Source: a virus
Virus record (IMG/VR): IMGVR_UViG_3300017987_000325
Location: 1 to 26,229 of that record
DNA: 26,229 nt
Reading direction: 5' to 3' (one strand)
The translations under genes and the position numbers were made by a program. How positions within the stretch are numbered: the first letter of the stretch is position 1; every line of letters starts with the position of its first letter. Of this stretch, positions 13,881 through 22,271 are shown piece after piece. Under the pieces are notes generated by a model, which was not told the DNA's origin, ran no database searches, and worked only from the letters and a program-made list of their open reading frames with translations.

Positions 13881-14791
13881 TGGATTGGAATTTATCAGAA
13901 ATTCGTAGCAAGGTAAGGCAGCTTAGCGGCCGCCTTTCTGTAGCAGAGAGTAGTAATGAGCAGATTGATGAGTACATAAATAAATATTTTCAATATGAAT
14001 TTCCTGCTACCGTCAAGCTCAACAGAAACTATACGATGTTTGAGTTCAATACTGAGTATGGTGTGAAGGATTATGACTTCTCGGATGAATATACAAACTT
14101 TGTCCCTGATGCCACTATAGACCGTATGACGATAGAGGTGTTCCAAGAACCTGATTCTTTCTACGCTTTGAACCCTGAGAGCGTTCAGCGTTATTCTACA
14201 TGGTCTGGTGATGGTGCTACCGTTACCTTTACCAACACATACTCTAGCAACGTTCCTATCAAAAGAGGGTCAGTTATTGTTGATGACACCGTAGAGATAT
14301 TCACTGATAGCACCTCCGGAGCATTAGGAATTTTGACTGGAAGTGAAGGTGGCGCTGGCACTGTTAACTATACCACTGGCGTTGTCTCTGTGACGTTCGC
14401 AACAGCTCCTACCGATGGTCAGGCAATACAGTGTAGCTTTATAGAGTTGTCTCTTGGACAGCCTTCAGCGGTGATGCTGTTCGATAATAAGTTCACATTC
14501 AACCCTGTTCCAGATAAAGCTTATCGCTTCAGCATCAAAGCGTGGACGCTTCTTACCGTTAAGCCATCAAGTGGTTCAAATAAATCTTCCTTTACGCTGG
14601 CTTCAGATAGACCTCTGCAAGATGAATGGGGACCGGCAATAGCCCTTGGAGCGTCTAGGCGTATCGCTAGCGACTACGGAGAGATGGAACGCTACGGAGA
14701 GCTTACGGCGCTCTACAAAGAGCAGATTAACCTTATATTAACACGGACATGTATAGACCTCGAATCGACACGTGTCCTACCAACATTTTAG
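13880..14791 (+). CDS. Head-tail connector/adaptor-like protein
   Basis: The first 45 residues (LSEIRSKVRQLSGRLSVAES, then EQIDEYINKYFQYEFP) match the helical start of phage head-tail adaptor proteins. The last 60 (PLQDEWGPAIALGASRRIAS and the EMERYGELTALYKEQINLIL helix) match their helical end. Between them, about 75-210, sits a beta-sandwich insert with GGAGTVNYTTGVVSVTFATA and IQCSFIELS, like the beta inserts of other virion proteins. The adaptor would dock under the portal ring. At 303 residues it is longer than plain adaptors (about 150-200), because of the insert. It follows the 13539 gene by a shared-base TAATG. The role is likely from pattern and position; the exact ring position is unknown. 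Confidence 0.68.
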   Translation: MDWNLSEIRSKVRQLSGRLSVAESSNEQIDEYINKYFQYEFPATVKLNRNYTMFEFNTEYGVKDYDFSDEYTNFVPDATIDRMTIEVFQEPDSFYALNPESVQRYSTWSGDGATVTFTNTYSSNVPIKRGSVIVDDTVEIFTDSTSGALGILTGSEGGAGTVNYTTGVVSVTFATAPTDGQAIQCSFIELSLGQPSAVMLFDNKFTFNPVPDKAYRFSIKAWTLLTVKPSSGSNKSSFTLASDRPLQDEWGPAIALGASRRIASDYGEMERYGELTALYKEQINLILTRTCIDLESTRVLPTF

Positions 14792-14800
14792 GTGATATAG

Positions 14801-15475
14801 ATGCCTTGGGATCCAACAACACCAGCAAACGATGAACCGATACGTAATCTTGGAGAGATTGGCAGAGACCATTGGTTGGCAATACAGAATGCTGACACAG
14901 ATGCGGCTCCTTTTTTGAACTATAGAGCACTACAGATGGCTGACAGAACAGCTATTGGTGTGGCAGTCGACCCTACGGTTGCCTCTGGAACATGCTACAT
15001 ATACAGCAAGCAAGATGGTGGAGGAATACAAGAATTATACTTTAGAGATGCTGCTAGCAAGATCATCCAGGTCACTAATGATGGAACATTAGGTTCCTCT
15101 GATACAACAATAGGTTTTGAATCTTTTACTAATGATGCTGGCACGACAACATACGATGAAAAAAATCTGGTTTCGTATTGGGCATATATCGATGATGCGG
15201 GAGGAATAGTTGCCCAGAGTGCTCCAGTAGGGCAGGCCCTTTCATGTTCTAGAATATCAGATGGAGTATATGAGATATCTTTTCATGCTTCACATCAGCA
15301 ATCTAGCGCAGATTACGGCGTTGTAGCAACTGTAAAACACTCTCCCGGTAATTCTACAACAGCGCATTATTCTGGAAACACGACAGCATTATTTTATGTT
15401 AGAATAACCAACCAGAATGGAACGTACGCTAATAGGCCTTTTACTGTTCTTGTTTTAGGGGGAAGACCTACCTAA
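14801..15475 (+). CDS. Putative tail or fibre-associated virion protein (224 aa)
   Basis: An AGGTGAT upstream provides the ribosome site. The first 35 residues are polar (TTPANDEPIRNLGEIGRDHW), as in N-terminal virion anchors. From about 45 on the protein is all-beta with Gly/Thr/Ser-rich loops: VASGTCYIYSKQDGG, YDEKNLVSYWAYIDDAGGIV, SRISDGVYEISFHASHQQSS and TALFYVRITNQNGTYANRPF. This looks like a fibre or appendage domain. No protease or lectin motif is certain. It lies between the connector and the large tail protein and its stop shares a base with the mini-gene. I do not recognise a family, so the call is by composition and place. Confidence 0.5.
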   Translation: MPWDPTTPANDEPIRNLGEIGRDHWLAIQNADTDAAPFLNYRALQMADRTAIGVAVDPTVASGTCYIYSKQDGGGIQELYFRDAASKIIQVTNDGTLGSSDTTIGFESFTNDAGTTTYDEKNLVSYWAYIDDAGGIVAQSAPVGQALSCSRISDGVYEISFHASHQQSSADYGVVATVKHSPGNSTTAHYSGNTTALFYVRITNQNGTYANRPFTVLVLGGRPT

Positions 15476-15558
15476 TGAACTACCAACCTTTTTTAATAGC
15501 TCCATATGAATGGAAGGGCCACATAAAAAAAATATGTAAGCATTTGGAGATATTATGA
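15475..15558 (+). CDS. 27-residue mini-ORF resembling the start of the next gene
   Basis: The reading frame is linked to the preceding gene by TAATG (15473-15477) and to the next by ATGA (15555-15558). Its first ten residues, MNYQPFLIAP, echo MTAYAPFLIAP of the 795-residue protein, and the underlying bases (ttttttaatagctcca) are identical. The rest is unrelated and lysine-rich (KGHIKKICKHLEIL). It may be a decayed start of a duplicated gene or a coupling leader. It is probably translated, at low certainty, because both junctions are in perfect register. Confidence 0.4.
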   Translation: MNYQPFLIAPYEWKGHIKKICKHLEIL

Positions 15559-17942
15559 CAGCTTATGCCCCTTTTTTAATAGCTCCATTTCAAATTGGCT
15601 TAGACACTGACATCGCTCCCTGGCAATTACCTGAAGACGCCTTCAGCGATATCGTCAATGGGCGTCTAAACCATGGAGTTTTACAGAAAAGGAATGGTTA
15701 TATTAAACAGGGGGACATTGTCCATCAGCATCAGACAAACTGGAAGATAACGGGTATTGCTGTTGAAGCTGTAGGTCCAGTTCCTGCTATAGGTACTGTA
15801 ACCGTAACACTAGTAGATGTTACAGGTCTTACCGCTGGAGACGTTATAGAGATACGCAACGTCACTGGAATGACAGAAGTTAACGGCGAGCGTTATACTG
15901 TTGCTAACGTTGTTGGTGGAGCTGGTGGAACCTTTGAGCTAGACAACATTATAGGAACTGGATTCACTCCTTATGCTGGCCTTGGAGACGTATATCTTGT
16001 TCCTGGCAACCCAGTGATGGGTATAGAGCGTTATATCGACAACCTAAACGTCAAAGAAGTCATAGCTTTCGACACTAAGAGAGCCTCGGCTTATGATCCC
16101 ACCAACAGAGTTTATACTCCTATAGACTCCGCAGATATTATGGCAGGCGGCGATTACAACTATATACACGCTTGCAATTGGGCCTCTACTGAAGATTCCG
16201 TCTCCACAACCTTATACAGGATGTATTTCACCAATGGACGTCCATATTCTGGAGGACTCGATGGCATACGCTATTACGACGGTGGAACAACCACAACATC
16301 GTATGTCCCATCTATTAATGGAGTTACAGATATCCTAGGATGCAAACTCATCTTTGCCTGGAAGTCTCGTCTTATATTATTGCATACCTTCGAAGGAGGT
16401 AATACCTATCCACAAAGGGCTCGTTGGTGTCAGATACAGAATCCTGACGGCGCGGAGGCTTGGTATGACAACAGGCGCGGGAGAGGTAACTTCGTTGATT
16501 GTCCTACTGGAGACCATATTATCAGTGCTCAGTTCTTGCACGACACCATCATTGTCTTCTTCACTAACAGCATATGGTCACTTACTTATACTGCTAACCC
16601 CAATGGGCCGTTTCGGTGGACGAAGATTAATGACTACCGTGCCTGTGATGGGAAGATGGCCTCTGAACAGTTTGACAATGGTGTTATATCTGTTGGGAGC
16701 CGTGGTATTGTATATGTTGATGGTGCGCAGGTACAGCGCGTCGATGAGAGAATCTCAAACTTTGTCGACGACGAGGTCAATGCTGGACAGTTTGGCAACG
16801 TCTTTATCAAGCGCAACTTCGGCAACAGAAACATCTGGACATTGTATCCTAAGAACGAATCAGACGACTCCAACGCAGCCTTAATCTTTGACGAGGATTC
16901 GAAGTCTTTTTCAAAATATCTTATAGACATGAACGTCTTGGGATACGGTGGGGCAGCTCAGGACTCTGCTATTGATGACTTCGGCAACATGACTCTTAAA
17001 GATTTTGGAGACCTTACTATTGCTGATTTCTACTTCGACGATAGCGCAGAGATACTTTTGGGTGGCAACCAGGACGGAGAGATCTTCATAATGGAGTTCG
17101 GCCCTGACGATAGGATGATACCAACTTCATATGACATCATCAACGTCAGTATTGGCTCTCCATGTACTGTGACTGTTGATGAGATAGAAGGTATTGAAGA
17201 GGGTGATATCGTAACTATAGCTGGCGTTACAGGCGTTACTGGGATTAATGACCAATCGTTTGAAGTGACAAACATCGTAGACAACAGTTTTGACCTTGTA
17301 GACTCAACATCAGTGGGCGCATATACAATAGGCGGTTTTGTCTATAAGTATGAATCAACCGAAATACCCTTCAGCATGACTTCAGCGGGGTGGAATCCTT
17401 ATATAAAAGAAGGGAAGAAGTGTCAGTTTGGTTACTTAGATATCTTTTTCGACACTAACACTACCACAGTTGTAGATGTTGATTTCTTTGTAGACGAAGG
17501 AGAGGAAAAGCTTCCCATAAGCAAGAAAAGCAATCTTCTTCCGCAACTTCATGAATTGGCTGCCATATCAGACATAACTAACGACGATCCTGGTGTTGTC
17601 TCGGCTAATAGTCATGGTCTAAGCACTGGGGATGTTGTCTATCTATACGGTGTTAACGGTATGAAATATATTAACGGCATCCCATTTACTGTGACGTTAG
17701 ACGCTGTAGACCCTGAGAATAAGTTTTCGATAGGGATTGACACCACTACATATGGTGAATACACCGGAGGAGGTGTCGTCACAGAGAATGAATTCTATGC
17801 TGACAAAGTGTGGAAGCGTTTTTACTGTGGAGCCGTCGGTTTCCAGCACAAAATCGTTATCTCGTGTGGAGGAAAGAATAATCCCTTACGCATACATGCT
17901 TTGATGCTGTGGTTTAGACCAGTAAGTTCGAGGCCGTCATGA
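15555..17942 (+). CDS. Large tail/stopper structural protein with three FCCH-like domains
   Basis: At 795 residues this is the largest protein between capsid and fibre. It starts FLIAPFQIGLDTDIAPWQLP, then DAFSDIVNGRLNHGVLQKRN, a pattern of phage tail hub or neck proteins. Its body (about 150-500) is all-beta with short repeated strands (WCQIQNPDGAEAWYDN, IIVFFTNSIWSLTYT, ISVGSRGIVYVDGAQVQRVD), like a beta-propeller. Three FCCH-like domains are inserted at about 76-148, 527-598 and 669-742; each has a GD.(I/V)...(G/N)V.GM-like core, as in the 12876 protein. No peptidase motif is visible. I infer that it closes the connector and forms the short-tail core. The ATG overlaps the mini-ORF and its end overlaps the next ATG. 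Confidence 0.7.
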   Translation: MTAYAPFLIAPFQIGLDTDIAPWQLPEDAFSDIVNGRLNHGVLQKRNGYIKQGDIVHQHQTNWKITGIAVEAVGPVPAIGTVTVTLVDVTGLTAGDVIEIRNVTGMTEVNGERYTVANVVGGAGGTFELDNIIGTGFTPYAGLGDVYLVPGNPVMGIERYIDNLNVKEVIAFDTKRASAYDPTNRVYTPIDSADIMAGGDYNYIHACNWASTEDSVSTTLYRMYFTNGRPYSGGLDGIRYYDGGTTTTSYVPSINGVTDILGCKLIFAWKSRLILLHTFEGGNTYPQRARWCQIQNPDGAEAWYDNRRGRGNFVDCPTGDHIISAQFLHDTIIVFFTNSIWSLTYTANPNGPFRWTKINDYRACDGKMASEQFDNGVISVGSRGIVYVDGAQVQRVDERISNFVDDEVNAGQFGNVFIKRNFGNRNIWTLYPKNESDDSNAALIFDEDSKSFSKYLIDMNVLGYGGAAQDSAIDDFGNMTLKDFGDLTIADFYFDDSAEILLGGNQDGEIFIMEFGPDDRMIPTSYDIINVSIGSPCTVTVDEIEGIEEGDIVTIAGVTGVTGINDQSFEVTNIVDNSFDLVDSTSVGAYTIGGFVYKYESTEIPFSMTSAGWNPYIKEGKKCQFGYLDIFFDTNTTTVVDVDFFVDEGEEKLPISKKSNLLPQLHELAAISDITNDDPGVVSANSHGLSTGDVVYLYGVNGMKYINGIPFTVTLDAVDPENKFSIGIDTTTYGEYTGGGVVTENEFYADKVWKRFYCGAVGFQHKIVISCGGKNNPLRIHALMLWFRPVSSRPS

Positions 17943-18502
17943 CGATACCTGATAGGTCAAATCTCCCATATTACAGCGAGCAGATATCCTCTGGTGGTAA
18001 AGACCTTGCTGAATATGTCAGAGAGCTCGTATCGGCCTTAAATACACAATATAATGGTATCTATCAGACAATATCTGGTTCTGTTTCCGATGACCTGGGT
18101 GTCGGCGGGTGGCAATATATTCCAACAGTCATAGGCTCTACAACGGAAGGTGTAGGGACGTATGTAGCTGACCACCAGACGTCGTATGTCATGTGGCAAG
18201 GGATATTCGTCGATGCCTACATAGACATCGGCTGGACGGCCCATACGGGCACTGGGGACCTTATCATAGAGATGCCATACCAATGTGTCACATATGACAA
18301 CTACCCATTCATCGGAACGGTTATGTCAGAAAATCTCATCTTCAGTGGATATCTCTGTGGCGTGATGGAACCTGGAACACGCAATCTGTCTATTGTCGAT
18401 GTTCAGAGCGGTGGAGCTTTTGCTCCCGTTGCTGTGTCGAACTTCGCCACGACACTACGCATACATATCAGATACCCTGGAGTGGAGGTGGAAATAGACT
18501 AA
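17939..18502 (+). CDS. Putative tail protein with beta-sandwich domain (187 aa)
   Basis: It begins with an ATG overlapping the stop of the large tail gene (ATGA). Residues 1-45 form a helical leader (LPYYSEQISSGGKDLAEYVR and VSALNTQYNGIYQ), which would attach to the tail. From 55 on it is all-beta: WQYIPTVIGSTTEGVGTYVA, SYVMWQGIFVDAYIDIGWTA, then GDLIIEMPYQC. I know this strand order from phage fibre and appendage repeats (flat G.Y..Q.G...R.G..V.V.. strands ending in ...I..LP). The function would be a tail spike or fibre head; it is a fair guess by fold and place. Confidence 0.55.
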   Translation: MTIPDRSNLPYYSEQISSGGKDLAEYVRELVSALNTQYNGIYQTISGSVSDDLGVGGWQYIPTVIGSTTEGVGTYVADHQTSYVMWQGIFVDAYIDIGWTAHTGTGDLIIEMPYQCVTYDNYPFIGTVMSENLIFSGYLCGVMEPGTRNLSIVDVQSGGAFAPVAVSNFATTLRIHIRYPGVEVEID

Positions 18503-19098
18503 TGGAGAAAAAAGACGAAGAGCCAGACTTCAGCAATCTTCGGTTCATAAGAGTGTTTACCCCTGTGCATATTCCTAAATATCTCGTGGAACAGATAAAA
18601 GGGCGCGATTATGAGGTTGATGATTGGTACAAGTATCAAGAAGTCGTATGTATGCGAGACACCCCTAACGGGCCACAACTTAATCCATTGTCGATGTTAT
18701 ATGTCCTTGCCGATGAGGGGAATAAAGTTGTTGGGATGTTATGGTGTGATGTCGAGCCTCTTTCAAAAACTCTTGTCGTGGAGATGTTCTCTATAGACAA
18801 AGAGTATTGGCACAAAGGAAAAGCTGCAATGCTTGTTGCTGACAAGGTTCGAGAAATAGGAAAAGAGTGTAAACTAAAAAAAGTCGTGTGGGTAACACGT
18901 GGTCCGAAGCATAGTGAGTACTACGGATTCAAAAAAGCTAAAGAATCAATCATGGAATATGACCTGGAGGAGGATCCTGGGTATGGGAAAAAATCCGTTA
19001 CAAGGAAGCGCAAAACAGACAGGGTCAGCACAGCTGATGGACCCGCAGATGAAAGAACAGTTGCTGGCGATGCTGGGGAATCTGGGTCCACAAGCTAA
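18502..19098 (+). CDS. GNAT-family acetyltransferase-like protein in the virion operon
   Basis: Residues about 60-150 fit the GNAT fold. MLYVLADEGNKVVGMLWCDV gives beta strands 2-4 and VVEMFSIDKEYWHKGKAAML gives strand 4 plus the acetyl-CoA pyrophosphate-binding turn (HKGKA, for the usual Q/RxxGxG/A). KKVVWVTRGPKHSEYYGFKK is the C-terminal half with the YYGF motif. GNAT proteins are found among structural genes of several phages; the target is unknown and could be a virion or host protein. Residues 161-198 are low-complexity and encoded in a second frame by the start of the next gene, so that tail may be dispensable. The ATG shares a base with the preceding stop (TAATG). Confidence 0.75.
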   Translation: MEKKDEEPDFSNLRFIRVFTPVHIPKYLVEQIKGRDYEVDDWYKYQEVVCMRDTPNGPQLNPLSMLYVLADEGNKVVGMLWCDVEPLSKTLVVEMFSIDKEYWHKGKAAMLVADKVREIGKECKLKKVVWVTRGPKHSEYYGFKKAKESIMEYDLEEDPGYGKKSVTRKRKTDRVSTADGPADERTVAGDAGESGSTS

Positions 19099-19486
19099 CA
19101 CAGTTTTAGAACAAAATCTTCAGCCATATGATGAGAAGCAGTTTCAGGGACTATTTCAAAAATCATTCGTTGACCCTGCAATGATGAGATATGAGCAAGA
19201 CCTCTTGCCAGCAATACGTGAAAGTGCGGTATCGCAGAATGCCGGTTCATCTTCTAGCCTTAACCAGGCACTAGCAGCATCAGCGCAGGACTTGGCGACG
19301 GGGCTAGGCACGCAGATGGGGCAATTTTATCAGCAACAACAGGGTCAGCAAATGGATGCTATGAAGTTACTTGCTTCATTATTTGGTGTTCAAACACAGC
19401 AGCCTATTGTACAACAAAACCAATCTCCGTTTAGTCAGGTCGCTGGATTGGTCGGAGCAGCAAGTCCTTGGAGATGGAGGAAATAA
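18983..19486 (+). CDS. Probable internal virion/ejection protein (167 aa)
   Basis: The ATG at 18983 follows a full GGAGGAGG site (18966-18973) at a 9-base spacing. This decides the start over the in-frame ATG at 18899, which would put the start deep in the GNAT gene. The protein is Gln/Ala-rich and helical: DPQMKEQLLAMLGNLGPQAN, then SFVDPAMMRYEQDLLPAIRE, ASAQDLATGLGTQMGQFYQQ and QQGQQMDAMKLLASLFGV. It ends in GLVGAASPWRWRK. Small helical Gln-rich proteins in this place are often part of the ejected core. It is not clearly in any named family. It overlaps the GNAT gene by 116 bases in another frame. Confidence 0.6.
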   Translation: MGKNPLQGSAKQTGSAQLMDPQMKEQLLAMLGNLGPQANTVLEQNLQPYDEKQFQGLFQKSFVDPAMMRYEQDLLPAIRESAVSQNAGSSSSLNQALAASAQDLATGLGTQMGQFYQQQQGQQMDAMKLLASLFGVQTQQPIVQQNQSPFSQVAGLVGAASPWRWRK

Positions 19487-19487
19487 C

Positions 19488-20873
19488 ATGCCACTAGGAG
19501 CAATAACATTCAAAGATGAGGGAATTCTTCCGGGGATGTCTATATTACAGAAGTCCCTTGACAGCTATTTCGACCAGCGTGATAAGCTGCGTGAAGAATA
19601 TAGAAAGCAAGGTATTCTAAAAAAGACTTTGGATGAAGCTGACTTTTCGACTCCTGCAGGGACAACGCAATTTGTTTTAGACTTTGTAAAAAATGGTGGA
19701 AAGGCAACAGATGCAGTTGCTATTGCGAAGCAAGCAACGCCGTCGGAATTTGATATAGCCATGAAAAATATTGAGATGGCGCGTCAACGGCAATCGTCAC
19801 AGCAACCTATAGAAAGTAATTATCAGCCAACAATTTCAGCACCTGTGCAGTCTGTTTCTAATCAGGATTTTATTTTTCAACCTGATGAAAATAAAGAAGA
19901 ACAGACATTACCCGAACAAAAACCACCAACACAACAAGAAGTCTCTGCCCCTCCCCCTATAACTCCGTTTTCTCCTCCTAGGCAGATTATGCCGTCACAA
20001 GATCCAGCGTTGCAAGGAACCGCATTTCCCGAGCTTTCTAATACAGATTTAGCTGTTTATTCTACTAGCAGTGATCCACGTCTTTCTAAGCTTGCAGAGT
20101 TTGAACAAAAGTCCAGGGAAAACGCTTATGACCGTTTTGATAGGGAGCGAAAATACGCTACGGAACAGTCTAAAGACTATATGAAGAAAATAAGAGAGTC
20201 CGATATCAGTATGCCTAAGCGCGAAGCTGGTCTCGGTGAAATAGAGTATGGTATAAAAAATCGAGATTCTGGCAAGGCTATGAGGGATAGATGGTTGACC
20301 ATGCTTCCTCTGGGTATTGGTGAAACGTGGATATCTCCCGAAGGAAACCTTTTACGTAGTGGTGTTAAAACTTTTGTTATAGGAGACCTTGGAAATGTCA
20401 CTGGTCAAAAAAACCAATATTTAGAAAGAATATCTGTAACAGCTAACCCATCGATTGAAAAAAGCCCTTTATCTAATGCTGTTCTATATTACGGAAAAAG
20501 AGCCGAATTAGATATGGAGAAAAAACGCAACGAATTAACGTTTCAAACCGCCAATGAATATCCGTTCGTACCTGCTAATATTCAGGAAATTGTAAATGAA
20601 AAGATAAAGCCATATGCAATAGACACTAGTGATAAGTTGTCGTATTTTTGGAGAGAGGCCCAAGAGCAAGAAAACGGTTTATTGTCTTTAAAAGGAGGAA
20701 AGCTGAAGGAGTATATATCTGAACCAGTTGTGAAAGGGACTGTTCTTACAACTCAGATGAAAGATAAATTTGTAGAGGTATACGGAAATAATGACGGATA
20801 TAAATTGGCCGTTCATCTTGGATATAAAATTCCTAGCAAACAAGACGTAGAAAGGTGGAAGAATGAATGGTAA
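19488..20873 (+). CDS. Putative structural/ejection protein with Pro-Gln linker (461 aa)
   Basis: ATG 19488 is the true start: a GGAGG lies 7 bases upstream (19476-19480) and the frame extends further only through the preceding gene. Residues 1-100 are mostly helical (SILQKSLDSYFDQRDKLREE). About 100-190 is a disordered Pro/Gln/Ser-rich linker (SQQPIESNYQPTISAPVQSV, then QTLPEQKPPTQQEVSAPPPI). The remainder is mixed and charged (REAGLGEIEYGIKNRDSGKA). No enzymatic motif is visible. It sits with two others between the GNAT gene and the fibre in the place of ejection proteins. Its end overlaps the next gene by 11 bases. Structural role inferred; no named family. Confidence 0.55.
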   Translation: MPLGAITFKDEGILPGMSILQKSLDSYFDQRDKLREEYRKQGILKKTLDEADFSTPAGTTQFVLDFVKNGGKATDAVAIAKQATPSEFDIAMKNIEMARQRQSSQQPIESNYQPTISAPVQSVSNQDFIFQPDENKEEQTLPEQKPPTQQEVSAPPPITPFSPPRQIMPSQDPALQGTAFPELSNTDLAVYSTSSDPRLSKLAEFEQKSRENAYDRFDRERKYATEQSKDYMKKIRESDISMPKREAGLGEIEYGIKNRDSGKAMRDRWLTMLPLGIGETWISPEGNLLRSGVKTFVIGDLGNVTGQKNQYLERISVTANPSIEKSPLSNAVLYYGKRAELDMEKKRNELTFQTANEYPFVPANIQEIVNEKIKPYAIDTSDKLSYFWREAQEQENGLLSLKGGKLKEYISEPVVKGTVLTTQMKDKFVEVYGNNDGYKLAVHLGYKIPSKQDVERWKNEW

Positions 20874-22191
20874 TGCGAAATTCGAAGAAAGTCTCTTTGC
20901 ACCACCAACAGAGGAAGAAGCAGCGATACAGGCTGAACAGACACCCACAACAAAATTCCCTCATTACGAGGAGTTGAAAAAAAAAGCTATCCGATTGGAA
21001 GCTCGTGGAGGTGAGGTTTTAAGAGGGACTCCTGGAGATATTATCCAAGCAGTTAAGAGCTTTATGCCAGAAACAGGAACTGTTGACACTGAACAACTAG
21101 GACCTATTACTAAGAAGTTGTATGGGGCTTATCAGGGAATGAAAGAAGCCTTTAATGTTTTCCCAACATCAGAGGAATATAAAGCTCGTTCTTATGAGGA
21201 TAGACCAGAAACAATTCCAGAGAATGAAGATGAAGAACTAGAAGACGAGTATTTCTCAGATTTTGTGGCACTAGCTAATCCTTTTTTTGGTAAAGCAAAC
21301 TTAGCAAGAGCGTCATTAGTTGCTCTTGTTGGAGTAACTGGGAAGGAAATAGCTAAATCTTTAGGTGCTAGCGAAAAAGTTCAGAGTTACATAAAAATGG
21401 GTTCAACTTTGCTAGCGTCATTGTTTGGAAAGGGGCGTGGAGTCAAGAGTCATATTAATAATCTATATGATGAAATGCGTGCTGTTATTCCTGAAGGTGA
21501 AAAAATAGCTTATGATTTGACAAAACTTCAAAAATTGAAGTCTGTGGTCAAACGTGGCTCAGAATCGGATCCATTAAAACAAAAAACTTTGACGTTGATA
21601 TCTGAGTTAGAGAACAAGGCTAAAGATGGAACGATGACTGTTGCTGACGCCATTGACTTTGATAAAACTATTGGAAGAGCTAGAAACGGTGTAAAAAGCA
21701 CAGAAAAGCATTATTTGGGACAGCTTGATGAGATTCATAGTTCCAATCTCAATAAATATGGAGAACAAAATCCTGAATGGAAAAAATTAAATGACGAAGC
21801 AAAGATGGCATATGCTGGGATAGCACAGAGTGAAAACATAAAAAACTTCTTTAAGAGAAATGCGTCTCTTAAAAATGCCACGTATCTTGGTGCAGCTATT
21901 GGCGCAGAGTCTGCTTTAGTTCCTGGATCTGCTTTTATTAAAATAGGAATGTTGTCATCTATAGGAGCAGCATATTTTGCTAAAGAGATGATGAAGCGCA
22001 TCTCATCTAATTCGGCTCTTAGAAAATATTATGCAAATATTCTTGTTGCCGCTGCTAATGATAATAAGGCTTCTTTTGCTAGAAATATGGCTGGATTTGA
22101 GCGCGTGGCAGAGAAAGAATTTAAGGAAAACCCATTTTCTGAAGAAGCTATGAAATTTCTTGAAGAGCATCAAGAAAAATCAGATGAATAA
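20863..22191 (+). CDS. Putative ejection/internal virion protein with hydrophobic segment (442 aa)
   Basis: The protein is mostly helical and charged, with a strongly acidic patch (ENEDEELEDE) at about 120-129. A weakly hydrophobic helix lies near 144-160 and a longer apolar stretch (GAAIGAES, then LVPGSAFIKIGMLSSIGAAY) at about 343-371. In phages with ejected cores such stretches help the protein cross the host envelope; here this is inferred from position and composition. No lysozyme or transglycosylase motif (such as a G.A..S..G fold) is clear. It starts inside the previous gene (11-base overlap) and its stop is followed by a long inverted repeat, closing the operon. The gene is real; its role is uncertain. 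Confidence 0.55.
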   Translation: MNGNAKFEESLFAPPTEEEAAIQAEQTPTTKFPHYEELKKKAIRLEARGGEVLRGTPGDIIQAVKSFMPETGTVDTEQLGPITKKLYGAYQGMKEAFNVFPTSEEYKARSYEDRPETIPENEDEELEDEYFSDFVALANPFFGKANLARASLVALVGVTGKEIAKSLGASEKVQSYIKMGSTLLASLFGKGRGVKSHINNLYDEMRAVIPEGEKIAYDLTKLQKLKSVVKRGSESDPLKQKTLTLISELENKAKDGTMTVADAIDFDKTIGRARNGVKSTEKHYLGQLDEIHSSNLNKYGEQNPEWKKLNDEAKMAYAGIAQSENIKNFFKRNASLKNATYLGAAIGAESALVPGSAFIKIGMLSSIGAAYFAKEMMKRISSNSALRKYYANILVAAANDNKASFARNMAGFERVAEKEFKENPFSEEAMKFLEEHQEKSDE

Positions 22192-22237
22192 TTAATAGTT
22201 CATTCCATTGGTGTGTCTGAATGTGAATGCTATTAAT
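22191..22237. terminator. Inverted repeat between convergent genes, possible terminator
   Basis: ATTAATAG (22191-22198) and CTATTAAT (22230-22237) pair perfectly, with TTCATTC (22199-22205) against GAATGTGAA (22219-22227) extending the stem with a bulge. The hairpin would sit right after the 20863 gene stop and before the convergent HNH gene. No clear T run follows on either strand, so the terminator call is weak. The rest of 22192-22271 shows no gene. Confidence 0.35.
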
Positions 22238-22271
22238 AGTAATATTGCTGCGCAAATCATTTATTTTGCTC

